Origin: a virus
Direction: 5' to 3' (one strand)
IMG/VR virus record: IMGVR_UViG_3300006802_007139
Coordinates: 1 to 22,490 of that record
Length of the DNA stretch: 22,490 bases
The position numbers and the translations under genes are program-made. Each line of letters opens with the position of its first letter. Within the stretch, counting starts at the first letter, position 1. Under the pieces are notes generated by a model. That model worked only from the letters and a program-made list of their open reading frames with translations. It was not told where the DNA came from and ran no database searches. Positions 6,601-12,994 of this stretch are shown here, piece by piece.

Positions 6601-9565
6601 CGTACTTGACCAGGTGATGGGTGTCACTCAGTCTGGCGCGGTTCAGCTTGGTGTTGACTTCTGGACGTTTGGCACTCTTGCGTCTCCTCGTTTCGCTGTG
6701 CGTAATGCGATCGAGGACTACTTGTTCTACTTCGGAACGCGCGGGAATGTTAAGGATCTTCAGACTGGTCGAATGGCTTCGACTGGTACGCGTGAGGCTC
6801 GAGGAGTCGTGCAGCCGGCCATTGCTGGCGGGAAGATTCGTGGCCCTGAGACGCGTCAAGGCTTGGGCATTGTCAACCGCAGGCTTCGGAAGATCGGTGA
6901 CAGGTACGCGAAGAAGCATGGTGTTGTCGGAGAGTTCATTGCTCGCATGTTCTCCGCAAACCTTGATCCGAAGGATGTGAAGGCAGCGCGGGACGCCCTC
7001 TCGGCCGGCAACAGGAAGCCGATGGAGGATCTGACTGCTTACGCCATGTACCGCCTGAAGTTCAGTCGGATCATTCCCGGCACTCAGGAGGACAAGTTCC
7101 TCCGCGAGTTCGCCTCAGTTCAGGGTCATCGGGCTCTGGACGAGGTGACTGACACAGCCAGATATCTGACTGATGCGACTCTTCCCGGCGTGAGCACCGC
7201 ATGGAAGGATGTCGCTGGTGCCAAGCAGGTTCCGATCTACCGGAGCATGTACACGGGAGACTACAAGGATCTTGCTCTGACGCCGAACAATCATGCAGCC
7301 TTTGAGCGTCTCTACGCAGACATCTCCCGCACGGTTGAAGGATCCCGCAGCATCGGGAAGATCGCTGTTGCCGGCTTGGCCTCGAATGCTGGCAAGGGTG
7401 GCGAGGCTGCGAGGTCAGCTCGCGTGATCAAGAGGATCGCGGAGAAGGTGAAGGATGACCCGTGGTACAGGCAGAACATGGGAATCCTGTACGAGACTGG
7501 CATGTCCGAGGAGCAGTTCGCCACCCGTTTCTACTACGCGGTGCGAGGACTGTTCGCTGGCCCAGACGGGCGACTCAACGTTGATCTGCTGAAGAAGATT
7601 GTGCGTGAGGAGACTGACGCCAACGGGAAAAAGTTCCCGTCTGTGAAGATGCGTGACGGAGATGTCCCGCGCGTCACTGTCAGCGATCTTCAGAAGTATG
7701 ACAGCACTGTTCTCCCTGACCAGGTTCTGGGCCGTGAAATGATCACGGTTCCCGTGTTCGATGACATGAACTTCATGGACCGGATCTACAAGATCATGGG
7801 TGAGATGAACGGAAGGTTCTCGCGGGAGCCGATCCTGTTCGCGAACTACCTTGACGTGCGCAAGCAGGTCGCCGCTTCCGGCCTTGAGGAGCGTCTGATT
7901 GCTGCGGGCATGAGCCCTGAGAAGGCTAACGCTCAAGTTGTCCGCATGTCCATCGACAATGCGTTCGAGCGGACGATGATGTACACGGACAACCTGGAGA
8001 TTCGCACCCTGTTTGCGTGGAACATGCGGAACGTGGCCCGCTTCTACCGGGCCACTGAGGACTTCTACCGCCGCGCGTCTCGTCTGGTGAAGACGAACCC
8101 GGATGCCTTGTGGAAGGCAGCTCTGACGTATGACGTGATTGGTCATTCTGGTTTCACGTACACGGATGAGAACGGTGAGAAGTACTTCATCTATCCGGGC
8201 ACAAACGTCATGTTCGATGCGATGGCGAATCTGATCGGAATGACCAACGGGTCGCAGAGAGGCTTCGCTGCCCCTACGATCTTCGGCGGCAGGGTGACGA
8301 TGCTGACACCGTCACTGGACCCGAACGCCTGGTTCCCGACGTTCTCCGGCCCTCTGGCCGCGTTCCCGTTGAAGCTTGTTCTTGACAGGTTCCCTGCTGC
8401 GCGTGGAATTGAGAAAGCTCTGCTTGGAACCTACGCGTCTGAGTCTGACGTGTGGAATGCGCTCATCCCGCCCCCGATCATGCGGGCGGTGGCCATCCTC
8501 AGTAAGGACGAGCGGTACTCGCAGTACGCGTCCGCGTACAAGAACGCTGTGCAGATTGCCACCGCAGCCGGCCTGGCCCCCGACGCTGCCACACTGGATG
8601 ACAGTGAGTCGTCTGAGATGGCTAAGAACAAGTATCTGGAACGTGTCGGCAACATTGCGACACATGTCTTGTACATGCGCTTCATTCTGGGATTCTTCGT
8701 CCCGGCTTCGCCGCAGGCTCTCCCGAACGATATCACTGAGTTCGCGAGGAAGATGGGAACCTCCGGTGGGCGCCAGTTGTTCTTGGAGTTCTCCAACCAG
8801 TACGACTCGGTTGAGGAGGCTTCAGCGGCATGGTTCAAGCTGAACCCTGACTACATGCCCTACTCGATCAGCAAGTCGGAGGATGGGCCGAATGTGAACC
8901 GGAAGTCGGCTTTGCAGCCGACGCGTGAGGTTGTTGACTGGTTGGTTCAGAACGAAGGGTTCGTCCGCCGCTTCCCAACATCTTCCACCTTCATAGCGCC
9001 AACCGGTGGAGCATACGACCCGTCTGCGATGGGATTGCTTGAGGCGATGGGTTTCAAGCAGCCGAAGAGCAGCCGTGACTTCGCCTTCGAGGTAATGACT
9101 CAAGAGGGCTGGTACATCTGGTCGCAGACGAAGAAGGACTACCAGGAGCGTGTCGCTGCGACGACGGACAAGGGTGAGAAGGCTCGCCTGAAGGATGCTT
9201 GGAGCGCAGCTCAAGAGGACTTGTTCAGCCGATTCTCAGGCTTGCGCGTGCGTGTTGCCCCCGGTGACGGGAAGGTTCTCGCCCAGGAGACTCTTGACCA
9301 GTCTCGGAAGATGCTTGACTTCATGTATGCGGACGGTAGTCCGATGAAGCCGAATGCGTCGTCGGAAGTGATATCGAAGATGATCGCGACGTTTGATGAC
9401 GCGAATCTTCGCATCTCCACGATCACTGGTTCGACTGACCCGGAGGATGCTGAGAAGCGTCGGCTGCGGACAGCTCTGCGTTCCGCCTTGAACGACATGT
9501 CTGCTGGTGACGTGAACGCTGAGCGTTTCTACCAGACTGTTCTTGACCCGTTGATGGAGGATTAG
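3665..9565 (+). CDS. Giant (1966-residue) virion-associated protein, candidate internal/ejection protein
   Basis: The largest gene here: GTG at 3665, directly after the previous TAG, running to TAG at 9563-9565. Seen in the sequence: residues 13-70 are Gln/Arg-rich with three D-Y-[RQ]-x-x-Q repeats (near 20, 42 and 58); about 770-915 is charged, Ala/Arg/Glu-rich and looks like a long coiled coil; about 1008-1026 holds a conserved-looking F-A-V-R-N-A-I-E-D-Y-L-F-Y segment; about 1660-1682 is a hydrophobic stretch ending F-F-V-P-A-S-P-Q. No RNA polymerase, lytic transglycosylase or protease motif was recognised. Size, helical character and neighbours fit an internal virion or DNA-ejection protein of a short-tailed phage. 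A tape-measure role is less likely, since no tail-tube genes accompany it and the position before the scaffold is wrong. Function is inferred; the reading frame is certain. Confidence 0.85.
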   Translation: MAAKIDGSGGSRPRVTTPNQADYRERQQQQEQAARTRPSIPQEDYRAQQRTAPTTVSQADYQERQRAGQQFLRLNPDLDFSPAAVAQRERAVARKESVNPYNFADRIAAAAIAENTQRLPGGMATSVASSLARKESLLDYPTLLGAAYRSGLSNDEIRRVVNFAEAHKAATALTNTIDPERANVIFSSMSGPMQAAVVDILKAAQDNPSLVKGTEEKSSFVGSLVEAAFDGLLWVNEQGQHFARAGLAARNDLLSTDSDVSVMQRVGALAAWGSGAFLGSSNSAYWDATEKGKYDEKRLGELRTQYGEKPVNVILRANQIAADGEPDAVGRWIKEFENDPDALKIIDSVIFRRNDSVELLKLTDLVDATHMGNYGFLATNLYTPDELKGSELQNQTANAANVAAFFLYDPTLLGSKARAGYIAGRYGLHKLSGGADSVEKAFKMRQVRRFYDSLGKDLSKADGAMYGDEATYMARVKKKYGSWLDEVTIEEMRAFGVKSSDDAMRYYMDTDMALGILRGQAIRRTKYIPHANMLATARRSVTGVRGISPKARGASGMYGMSGWTRGGNSVDRQDQAARVADTLITQADKIGAAEGIGFRSGRGVTITKAGGRKGLRVYGEFNGFTYNDKTLAARVDRFMRRGARMPNGANGISIVDASDAKRVYDYARAFLTKYHANIIRQAWVDGNPATRLRIMQGLNRSAGYAKGIHLRDPENGYRIIDDLSFGTRASDQYAATQAGIMGERLGAVAAPVDVTSARYAVPQVRPTGDAAKDRMIRSLNLELRDNIARQNEIRASMKDARGEINVREAMEELKALRQERLQISKDMRVIQQGTGEVAARTARAAARKSTPKGQNAADQVTAGKAAAVDAQAKQAAADLRSVNRQIDKLEKKAGDQSSRLQELYRIRDELRREGGTKYFENRALLAERRRIEKIASDDFARFDPSLVNGRSYAIFPWQVSSRVAIPRWDLIESARARTSVLDQVMGVTQSGAVQLGVDFWTFGTLASPRFAVRNAIEDYLFYFGTRGNVKDLQTGRMASTGTREARGVVQPAIAGGKIRGPETRQGLGIVNRRLRKIGDRYAKKHGVVGEFIARMFSANLDPKDVKAARDALSAGNRKPMEDLTAYAMYRLKFSRIIPGTQEDKFLREFASVQGHRALDEVTDTARYLTDATLPGVSTAWKDVAGAKQVPIYRSMYTGDYKDLALTPNNHAAFERLYADISRTVEGSRSIGKIAVAGLASNAGKGGEAARSARVIKRIAEKVKDDPWYRQNMGILYETGMSEEQFATRFYYAVRGLFAGPDGRLNVDLLKKIVREETDANGKKFPSVKMRDGDVPRVTVSDLQKYDSTVLPDQVLGREMITVPVFDDMNFMDRIYKIMGEMNGRFSREPILFANYLDVRKQVAASGLEERLIAAGMSPEKANAQVVRMSIDNAFERTMMYTDNLEIRTLFAWNMRNVARFYRATEDFYRRASRLVKTNPDALWKAALTYDVIGHSGFTYTDENGEKYFIYPGTNVMFDAMANLIGMTNGSQRGFAAPTIFGGRVTMLTPSLDPNAWFPTFSGPLAAFPLKLVLDRFPAARGIEKALLGTYASESDVWNALIPPPIMRAVAILSKDERYSQYASAYKNAVQIATAAGLAPDAATLDDSESSEMAKNKYLERVGNIATHVLYMRFILGFFVPASPQALPNDITEFARKMGTSGGRQLFLEFSNQYDSVEEASAAWFKLNPDYMPYSISKSEDGPNVNRKSALQPTREVVDWLVQNEGFVRRFPTSSTFIAPTGGAYDPSAMGLLEAMGFKQPKSSRDFAFEVMTQEGWYIWSQTKKDYQERVAATTDKGEKARLKDAWSAAQEDLFSRFSGLRVRVAPGDGKVLAQETLDQSRKMLDFMYADGSPMKPNASSEVISKMIATFDDANLRISTITGSTDPEDAEKRRLRTALRSALNDMSAGDVNAERFYQTVLDPLMED

Positions 9566-9566
9566 G

Positions 9567-10472
9567 ATGCCCGCAGTTGACTGGAGGCCGGGTAGCACAG
9601 GCGATGGTCCTCGCCGGCCACGTCCGAACCCTTCAGGCCGTCCAGCCTCCCAGCTGGACAACTATCTGGGTGGCAGTGGCGGCGGTTCCGCAAGCGGTCC
9701 TTCGTCTTTGGCGCCGCGTCCGGGGACGCAAGCGGATCGTGAGCGGATCGCGAGGAGTCCGAAGGAGTGGACGTGGCGCGGTGGACGGCCTAACAACTCG
9801 ATGTCGGTTGACTACCAGCAGAGCCTGTGGAACGACTCCCGCAGCGCCCCAAGCCTGTCTCGCTCCTACCGGAAGTGGTGGGATGACAATCTGGAGGTGA
9901 TCCGGGCTCAGTCTCCGACCAAGTACAAGGAGGGACGCACCGCGTACAAGGCGGCAGTTCAGAAGGCTGCCAGCCTGGGCATGGGCGTGAACGAGTACAT
10001 GGCTGAGTATTTCGGGATCAGCTTTGATGGTGCTGATGGCACCCCGTACACGGGTGATGTTCCGCTGACCACGTCAAGCAGTGGAGGAGGGTCCGGCTAT
10101 CGCGGCGGTGGCGGCGGTGGCGGTGGTGGGGGCGGCGGTGGGGGAACCGTGACGCAGACTCGCATTGACATCACGGATCCGACCACGGCACGTAGCCTGA
10201 TCAACCGGACCCTGTCGGACAGCCTCGGGCGTCTGGCAACAGAGCAGGAGATCAGAAAGTTCACGCAGGCTTTGAACGCGGCTGAGAGGGACAACCCTCA
10301 GCTCGCAGTGTCCTCAGGCAGCGGGAACATGTCTTCGACTGTTACGAGTGGCGGGTTGGATCGTGAGCAAGTCCTCCTTGACCAGGTCCGGGGCGGCGCT
10401 GAGTATCAGGCGTTCAACACTGACAGTGTGTTCCGTCAGGCGATGAGCATTCTTGCTGGAAGGGGTGCGTGA
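9567..10472 (+). CDS. Virion accessory protein with poly-glycine linker
   Basis: A 301-residue protein, ATG at 9567 with GGAGG at 9556-9560. The N-terminal ~70 residues are Gly/Pro/Ser-rich. Residues about 65-155 look folded and helical (aromatic-rich, with W-W-D-D-N near 109). A Gly/Ser linker follows that contains 14 consecutive glycines (residues 180-193). The C-terminal domain runs from about 195, with I-T-D-P-T-T-A-R-S-L-I-N, then L-G-R-L-A-T-E-Q-E-I and A-L-N-A-A-E-R-D-N-P, a pattern I associate with phage virion proteins of unassigned role. It sits in an operon with the giant gene and two similar-sized proteins, suggesting a shared internal-virion complex. No enzyme motif is seen. Confidence 0.65.
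   Translation: MPAVDWRPGSTGDGPRRPRPNPSGRPASQLDNYLGGSGGGSASGPSSLAPRPGTQADRERIARSPKEWTWRGGRPNNSMSVDYQQSLWNDSRSAPSLSRSYRKWWDDNLEVIRAQSPTKYKEGRTAYKAAVQKAASLGMGVNEYMAEYFGISFDGADGTPYTGDVPLTTSSSGGGSGYRGGGGGGGGGGGGGGTVTQTRIDITDPTTARSLINRTLSDSLGRLATEQEIRKFTQALNAAERDNPQLAVSSGSGNMSSTVTSGGLDREQVLLDQVRGGAEYQAFNTDSVFRQAMSILAGRGA
10104..10145 (+). repeat. (GGN)14 tract encoding 14 glycines
   Basis: Fourteen consecutive glycine codons of mixed third base, within the 301-aa virion protein gene. The tract is G-rich on the + strand with runs up to six G. It separates the N-terminal from the C-terminal domain. Confidence 0.95.
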
Positions 10473-11398
10473 TGGCTCAGAACCCCGCTCCGAAGAAGAA
10501 GAAGACTCCTGCGCAGATTGCTGCCGAGAGACGGCGTCGAGCGCAGCAGCGTGCCGTCTTCCAGCAGATCAAGGATGACTTCGGGATCACTGATGCTCTG
10601 CTGGACGCTGACCCGACCGACCCGAAGACTGGGTTCTCTCTTCGGGAAGCGTTCGACCAGATCCGGCGTGAGCAGATCACTGATGCGAACCGTGCTGCTG
10701 AGATCATCAACAAGACGACATGGTTCCGCAACAATGGTGTCGGTGTTCTTGAGCGCATTGCGCTCAGGCGTTCCAACCCTGGTGTCTACAAGAAGCGTCT
10801 GGCTGACAAGGCGAACGAGCTGCGCCGCATATTCGTGCAGATGAACCTTGATGTCAGCCGTGGGACGTTGGGCCGGATGGCTAAGGACGCTTTCGAGTAC
10901 GGCTTGGACGCGAACCAGGTCGTTGACAAGTACAAGGCGAAGATCAAGGTCAGTGACGGGTCTGACGGTGAGCAGGCTCTGCGAGGGTTCGCCCGTCAGA
11001 TGGGTGTCCAGTTGACGGACGACTGGTTCAGGAATGCTGCCCTCCAGATGACGACTGGTTCACAGAACTCGGCTACGTATGAGGAGCGCATCCGCGCTCA
11101 GGCGAAGAACACTTACGGGTACTGGGCTGACAGGATCGATGAGGGTGAGACGGTTGAGGAGCTCGCCGGCCAGTACTTGGCGTATGCGCAGCAGTGGCTT
11201 GAAGATCCGAACGTGAACTTGATGGATCGCACTGTGCGGCAGGCGTTGCAGCCTGCTGACGGATCGAATCAGCCGTCTCCTCTGTGGAAGTTTGAGCAGT
11301 CGGTGAAGAAGGATCCGCGTTGGAAGTCCACGAAGAACGCGCAGGCAACTTACGCTGAAACTGCTGGGCGTCTCCTTCAGTCTTGGAGTGTCGCATGA
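10472..11398 (+). CDS. Helical virion accessory protein with basic N-terminus
   Basis: A 308-residue protein. ATG at 10472 overlaps the previous TGA; AAGGGG at 10460-10465 is the likely ribosome site. Residues 1-30 are extremely basic (K-K-K-K, E-R-R-R-R); the rest reads as a helical protein. Notable segments are T-T-W-F-R-N-N-G at about 80-87, a Y-K-K-R-L-A-D-K-A-N-E-L-R-R helix around 110, and repeated short amphipathic helices with Gly turns. There are no membrane segments. It lies between the Gly-rich protein and a similarly helical 279-aa protein, so a joint role in the head interior or DNA ejection is plausible. I cannot assign it to a named family. Confidence 0.65.
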   Translation: MAQNPAPKKKKTPAQIAAERRRRAQQRAVFQQIKDDFGITDALLDADPTDPKTGFSLREAFDQIRREQITDANRAAEIINKTTWFRNNGVGVLERIALRRSNPGVYKKRLADKANELRRIFVQMNLDVSRGTLGRMAKDAFEYGLDANQVVDKYKAKIKVSDGSDGEQALRGFARQMGVQLTDDWFRNAALQMTTGSQNSATYEERIRAQAKNTYGYWADRIDEGETVEELAGQYLAYAQQWLEDPNVNLMDRTVRQALQPADGSNQPSPLWKFEQSVKKDPRWKSTKNAQATYAETAGRLLQSWSVA

Positions 11399-12234
11399 GT
11401 GAGCAGATTCCTGAGTCTCTTGCGCAGTGGGCTGTGGACGCGTTGCAGAAGCAGTTCCAAGACATCGGTCTGGGTGATCTCTGGTCCCTCATAGACAACT
11501 ACATCGTTGAGGGAACGGACACGTTCGATGAGATCATGTCTCGTATCCGCTACGACCAGTCAGCCCAACAGGTGCTTGACCGCCGGTTTCCAGCGTTGAA
11601 GGATCGTCCCGACCTGGACATACCTTCATATCTTGCGTTGGAGAACCAGTACAAGTCGATCATTCAATCCGCTGGATTGCCGGAAGGTTTCTACGACCAG
11701 CGTTCCGACTACACTTCGTGGATTTCCACCGATGTGTCACCGCTGGAGGTTCAGGCCCGTATCGGCACCGCTTCACAAGCGGTGGCGAACGCTGACCGGA
11801 ACGTGAAGCAGGCTCTCGCGGACTACTACGGCGTCAATGATGCTGGGATCATGGCGCACTTCTTGGACCCGAAGAAGGCCGCAGATGTACTTGCCGGCCA
11901 GTACCGTGCCGCCCAAGTGGGTGGGGCGTACCGGTCTGAGGGGATGAGTCTGAGCAAGGATCTGGCTGAGGAGGTCGGCGCAGGCGACTTCGGTGGTCGC
12001 GAGCTGATGATGGGTGCGCAGCAGGTTGCGGGTGACATGGATGCTGCGGGCAAGTTGAGCCGGATCTATGGGGACGACTTGACCAGTGAGGATCTCACTC
12101 GAGAGACGTTCAACTTGGCTGGTGGCTCGGAGGCTCGGAAGAAGAAAGGTCGGCTGGCGTCGAAGGAGCGTGCCTCGTTCAGTGGCGCTTCTGCTGTGAG
12201 TGACAACTCGCTGCGCCAGCGGGCGCAAGTCTAA
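11395..12234 (+). CDS. Helical virion accessory protein, last gene before the intergenic break
   Basis: A 279-residue protein. I use the ATG at 11395 (ATGA overlap with the previous stop) rather than an in-frame upstream start at 11383, because the overlap matches the window's usual coupling. The protein is almost wholly helical. The first 70 residues (G-L-G-D-L-W-S-L-I, then D-T-F-D-E-I-M-S-R-I-R, then R-R-F-P-A-L-K-D-R) look like a short conserved helical module; the middle is Ala/Gln/Gly-rich. The last ~35 residues are Lys/Arg/Ser-rich (A-R-K-K-K-G-R-L-A-S-K-E-R). A hairpin with a T-run follows nine bases after the stop, so this may end the first late transcription unit. Function unknown. 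Confidence 0.65.
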   Translation: MSEQIPESLAQWAVDALQKQFQDIGLGDLWSLIDNYIVEGTDTFDEIMSRIRYDQSAQQVLDRRFPALKDRPDLDIPSYLALENQYKSIIQSAGLPEGFYDQRSDYTSWISTDVSPLEVQARIGTASQAVANADRNVKQALADYYGVNDAGIMAHFLDPKKAADVLAGQYRAAQVGGAYRSEGMSLSKDLAEEVGAGDFGGRELMMGAQQVAGDMDAAGKLSRIYGDDLTSEDLTRETFNLAGGSEARKKKGRLASKERASFSGASAVSDNSLRQRAQV

Positions 12235-12243
12235 GCAACACCA

Positions 12244-12268
12244 CCCAACCTCTTCAGGGTTGGGTTTT
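12244..12268 (+). terminator. Rho-independent terminator candidate
   Basis: A 7-bp stem (CCCAACC at 12244-12250 with GGTTGGG at 12258-12264), a 7-nt loop and a TTTT run at 12265-12268. It follows the stop of the 279-aa gene by nine bases and ends one base before the tRNA/tmRNA-like element. The T-run is short, so readthrough is likely. Confidence 0.65.
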
Positions 12269-12269
12269 A

Positions 12270-12342
12270 GGGGATGGCAGGTTTCGTACCGGCCCAAGCG
12301 TGCAGCCGGTCGGTAACCCCGGTTCGACTCCGGGCATCTCCA
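12270..12342 (+). ncRNA. 73-nt tRNA-like element resembling a tmRNA without its tag-coding middle
   Basis: Seen by hand folding: a 7-bp acceptor-type stem (GGGGATG 12270-12276 with CATCTCC 12335-12341, one G-T pair), discriminator A at 12342, and a perfect T-arm (CCCGG 12318-12322, loop TTCGACT 12323-12329, CCGGG 12330-12334). Between them is a 6-bp stem ACCGGC/GCCGGT (12288-12293 and 12305-12310) with an 11-nt loop. No 5-bp anticodon stem with a 7-nt loop can be drawn and base 8 is G, so it is not an ordinary tRNA. The 5' side carries GGGG, GGTTTCG and AAGCGTGC, features of actinobacterial tmRNA 5' ends, and the 3' side matches a tmRNA end. Pseudoknots and the tag frame are absent, and no CCA is encoded. 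It could be a decayed tmRNA, a new small RNA, or a chance tRNA mimic. Confidence 0.5.
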
Positions 12343-12462
12343 CTCCGCACACGGATCAATCGGCCCCGTGGCGAGTAATGAGTCCGATAGTCGTCACTTC
12401 CAACACTCTACCCCTGGAGTGTCTGCGTGTGGCGCAAACCTTCAAAGATAGGGAGTTACAAG
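12343..12462 (+). promoter_or_regulatory. Leader region of the scaffold gene with hairpins
   Basis: A non-coding stretch of 120 nt. It contains a hairpin at 12403-12422 (ACACTCTA, CCCC loop, TGGAGTGT; 8 bp with one G-T) and a weaker 5-bp stem ATCGG/CCGAT at 12359-12363 and 12384-12388. The ribosome site GGGAG at 12451-12455 lies 7 nt before the scaffold ATG. I could not identify a convincing -35/-10 promoter. The block may be the 5' leader of a separate capsid transcript or the continuation of the RNA just upstream. Confidence 0.35.
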
Positions 12463-12957
12463 ATGGCTGATCAGAATGTTGACATGTTCGATGACGACTT
12501 CGACCTGGACGATGACGGTGACCTCTACGAGGAGCCGGCTCAGTCCACCGCTCTTGTGCGCAAGCTGCGCCGCGAGTTGAACGCTGCCAAGAAGATGATC
12601 AGGGAGAAGGATTCGGCTCTGTCCTCCCTGATGTCTGATGCGCGCACCCGCACCATCAAGGATGTTCTCTCCTCCTCGGGTGCCAATCCGAAGATTGCAG
12701 CGTTCGTGCCTGCTGACATTGAGCCAAGTGAGCAGGCCGTTTCGGCATGGTTGAAGGAGTACGGTGACGTGTTCGGGTTCAGTCCCGCTCAGGACACTGA
12801 TGATCGGCCTAACGGCAGTGTCAACACTGACACTGTTGGGCGCATGAACGCTGCTGAGGCGTTCGGCTCCCCAGTTGAGGTCGCAGGCGATCTGGAAAAC
12901 ATGATTCTGAACGCCTCGTCCCGTGAGGAGCTGCAAGCCCTTCTGCGGAACGCGTGA
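12463..12957 (+). CDS. Capsid scaffolding protein
   Basis: A 164-residue protein. ATG at 12463 is chosen for GGGAG at 12451-12455; an in-frame GTG at 12427 has no good ribosome site. The first ~25 residues are extremely acidic (D-D-D-F-D-L-D-D-D-G-D), followed by a charged helix likely to form a coiled coil (about 28-55: L-V-R-K-L-R-R-E-L-N-A-A-K-K-M). A middle domain contains V-S-A-W-L-K-E-Y-G-D-V-F-G-F, and a helical C-terminus ends L-Q-A-L-L-R-N-A. This profile and the position directly before the major capsid gene are typical of phage scaffolds, which shape the procapsid and then leave. There is no protease motif, so it is not a fused protease-scaffold. Confidence 0.75.
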   Translation: MADQNVDMFDDDFDLDDDGDLYEEPAQSTALVRKLRRELNAAKKMIREKDSALSSLMSDARTRTIKDVLSSSGANPKIAAFVPADIEPSEQAVSAWLKEYGDVFGFSPAQDTDDRPNGSVNTDTVGRMNAAEAFGSPVEVAGDLENMILNASSREELQALLRNA

Positions 12958-12994
12958 TTGCGCATTCCTTTCTATCTAGTTCTGGAGTGTAGTC

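Noticed and set aside
3665-9565. Tape-measure protein of a long-tailed phage
   Set aside because: It lies before the scaffold and capsid genes, no tail-tube or tail-assembly genes are present, and the downstream genes fit a short tail.
12270-12342. An ordinary tRNA gene
   Set aside because: Acceptor stem and T-arm fit, but base 8 is G, and no 5-bp anticodon stem with a 7-nt loop can be drawn; kept as a tRNA/tmRNA-like element instead.
12270-12342. A prophage attachment site based on a tRNA/tmRNA 3' end
   Set aside because: No integrase or excision genes are nearby, and an attP in the middle of the structural genes would be out of place; both halves of the element are present rather than only the 3' end.
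12270-12462. A circularly permuted (two-piece) tmRNA gene
   Set aside because: In permuted genes the 3' acceptor half precedes the 5' half; here the 5' end comes first and the 3' end follows with no tag region.
12958-12994. A promoter for the capsid gene (TATCTA with an upstream TTGCGC)
   Set aside because: The two boxes are only about nine bases apart, far short of the normal spacing.
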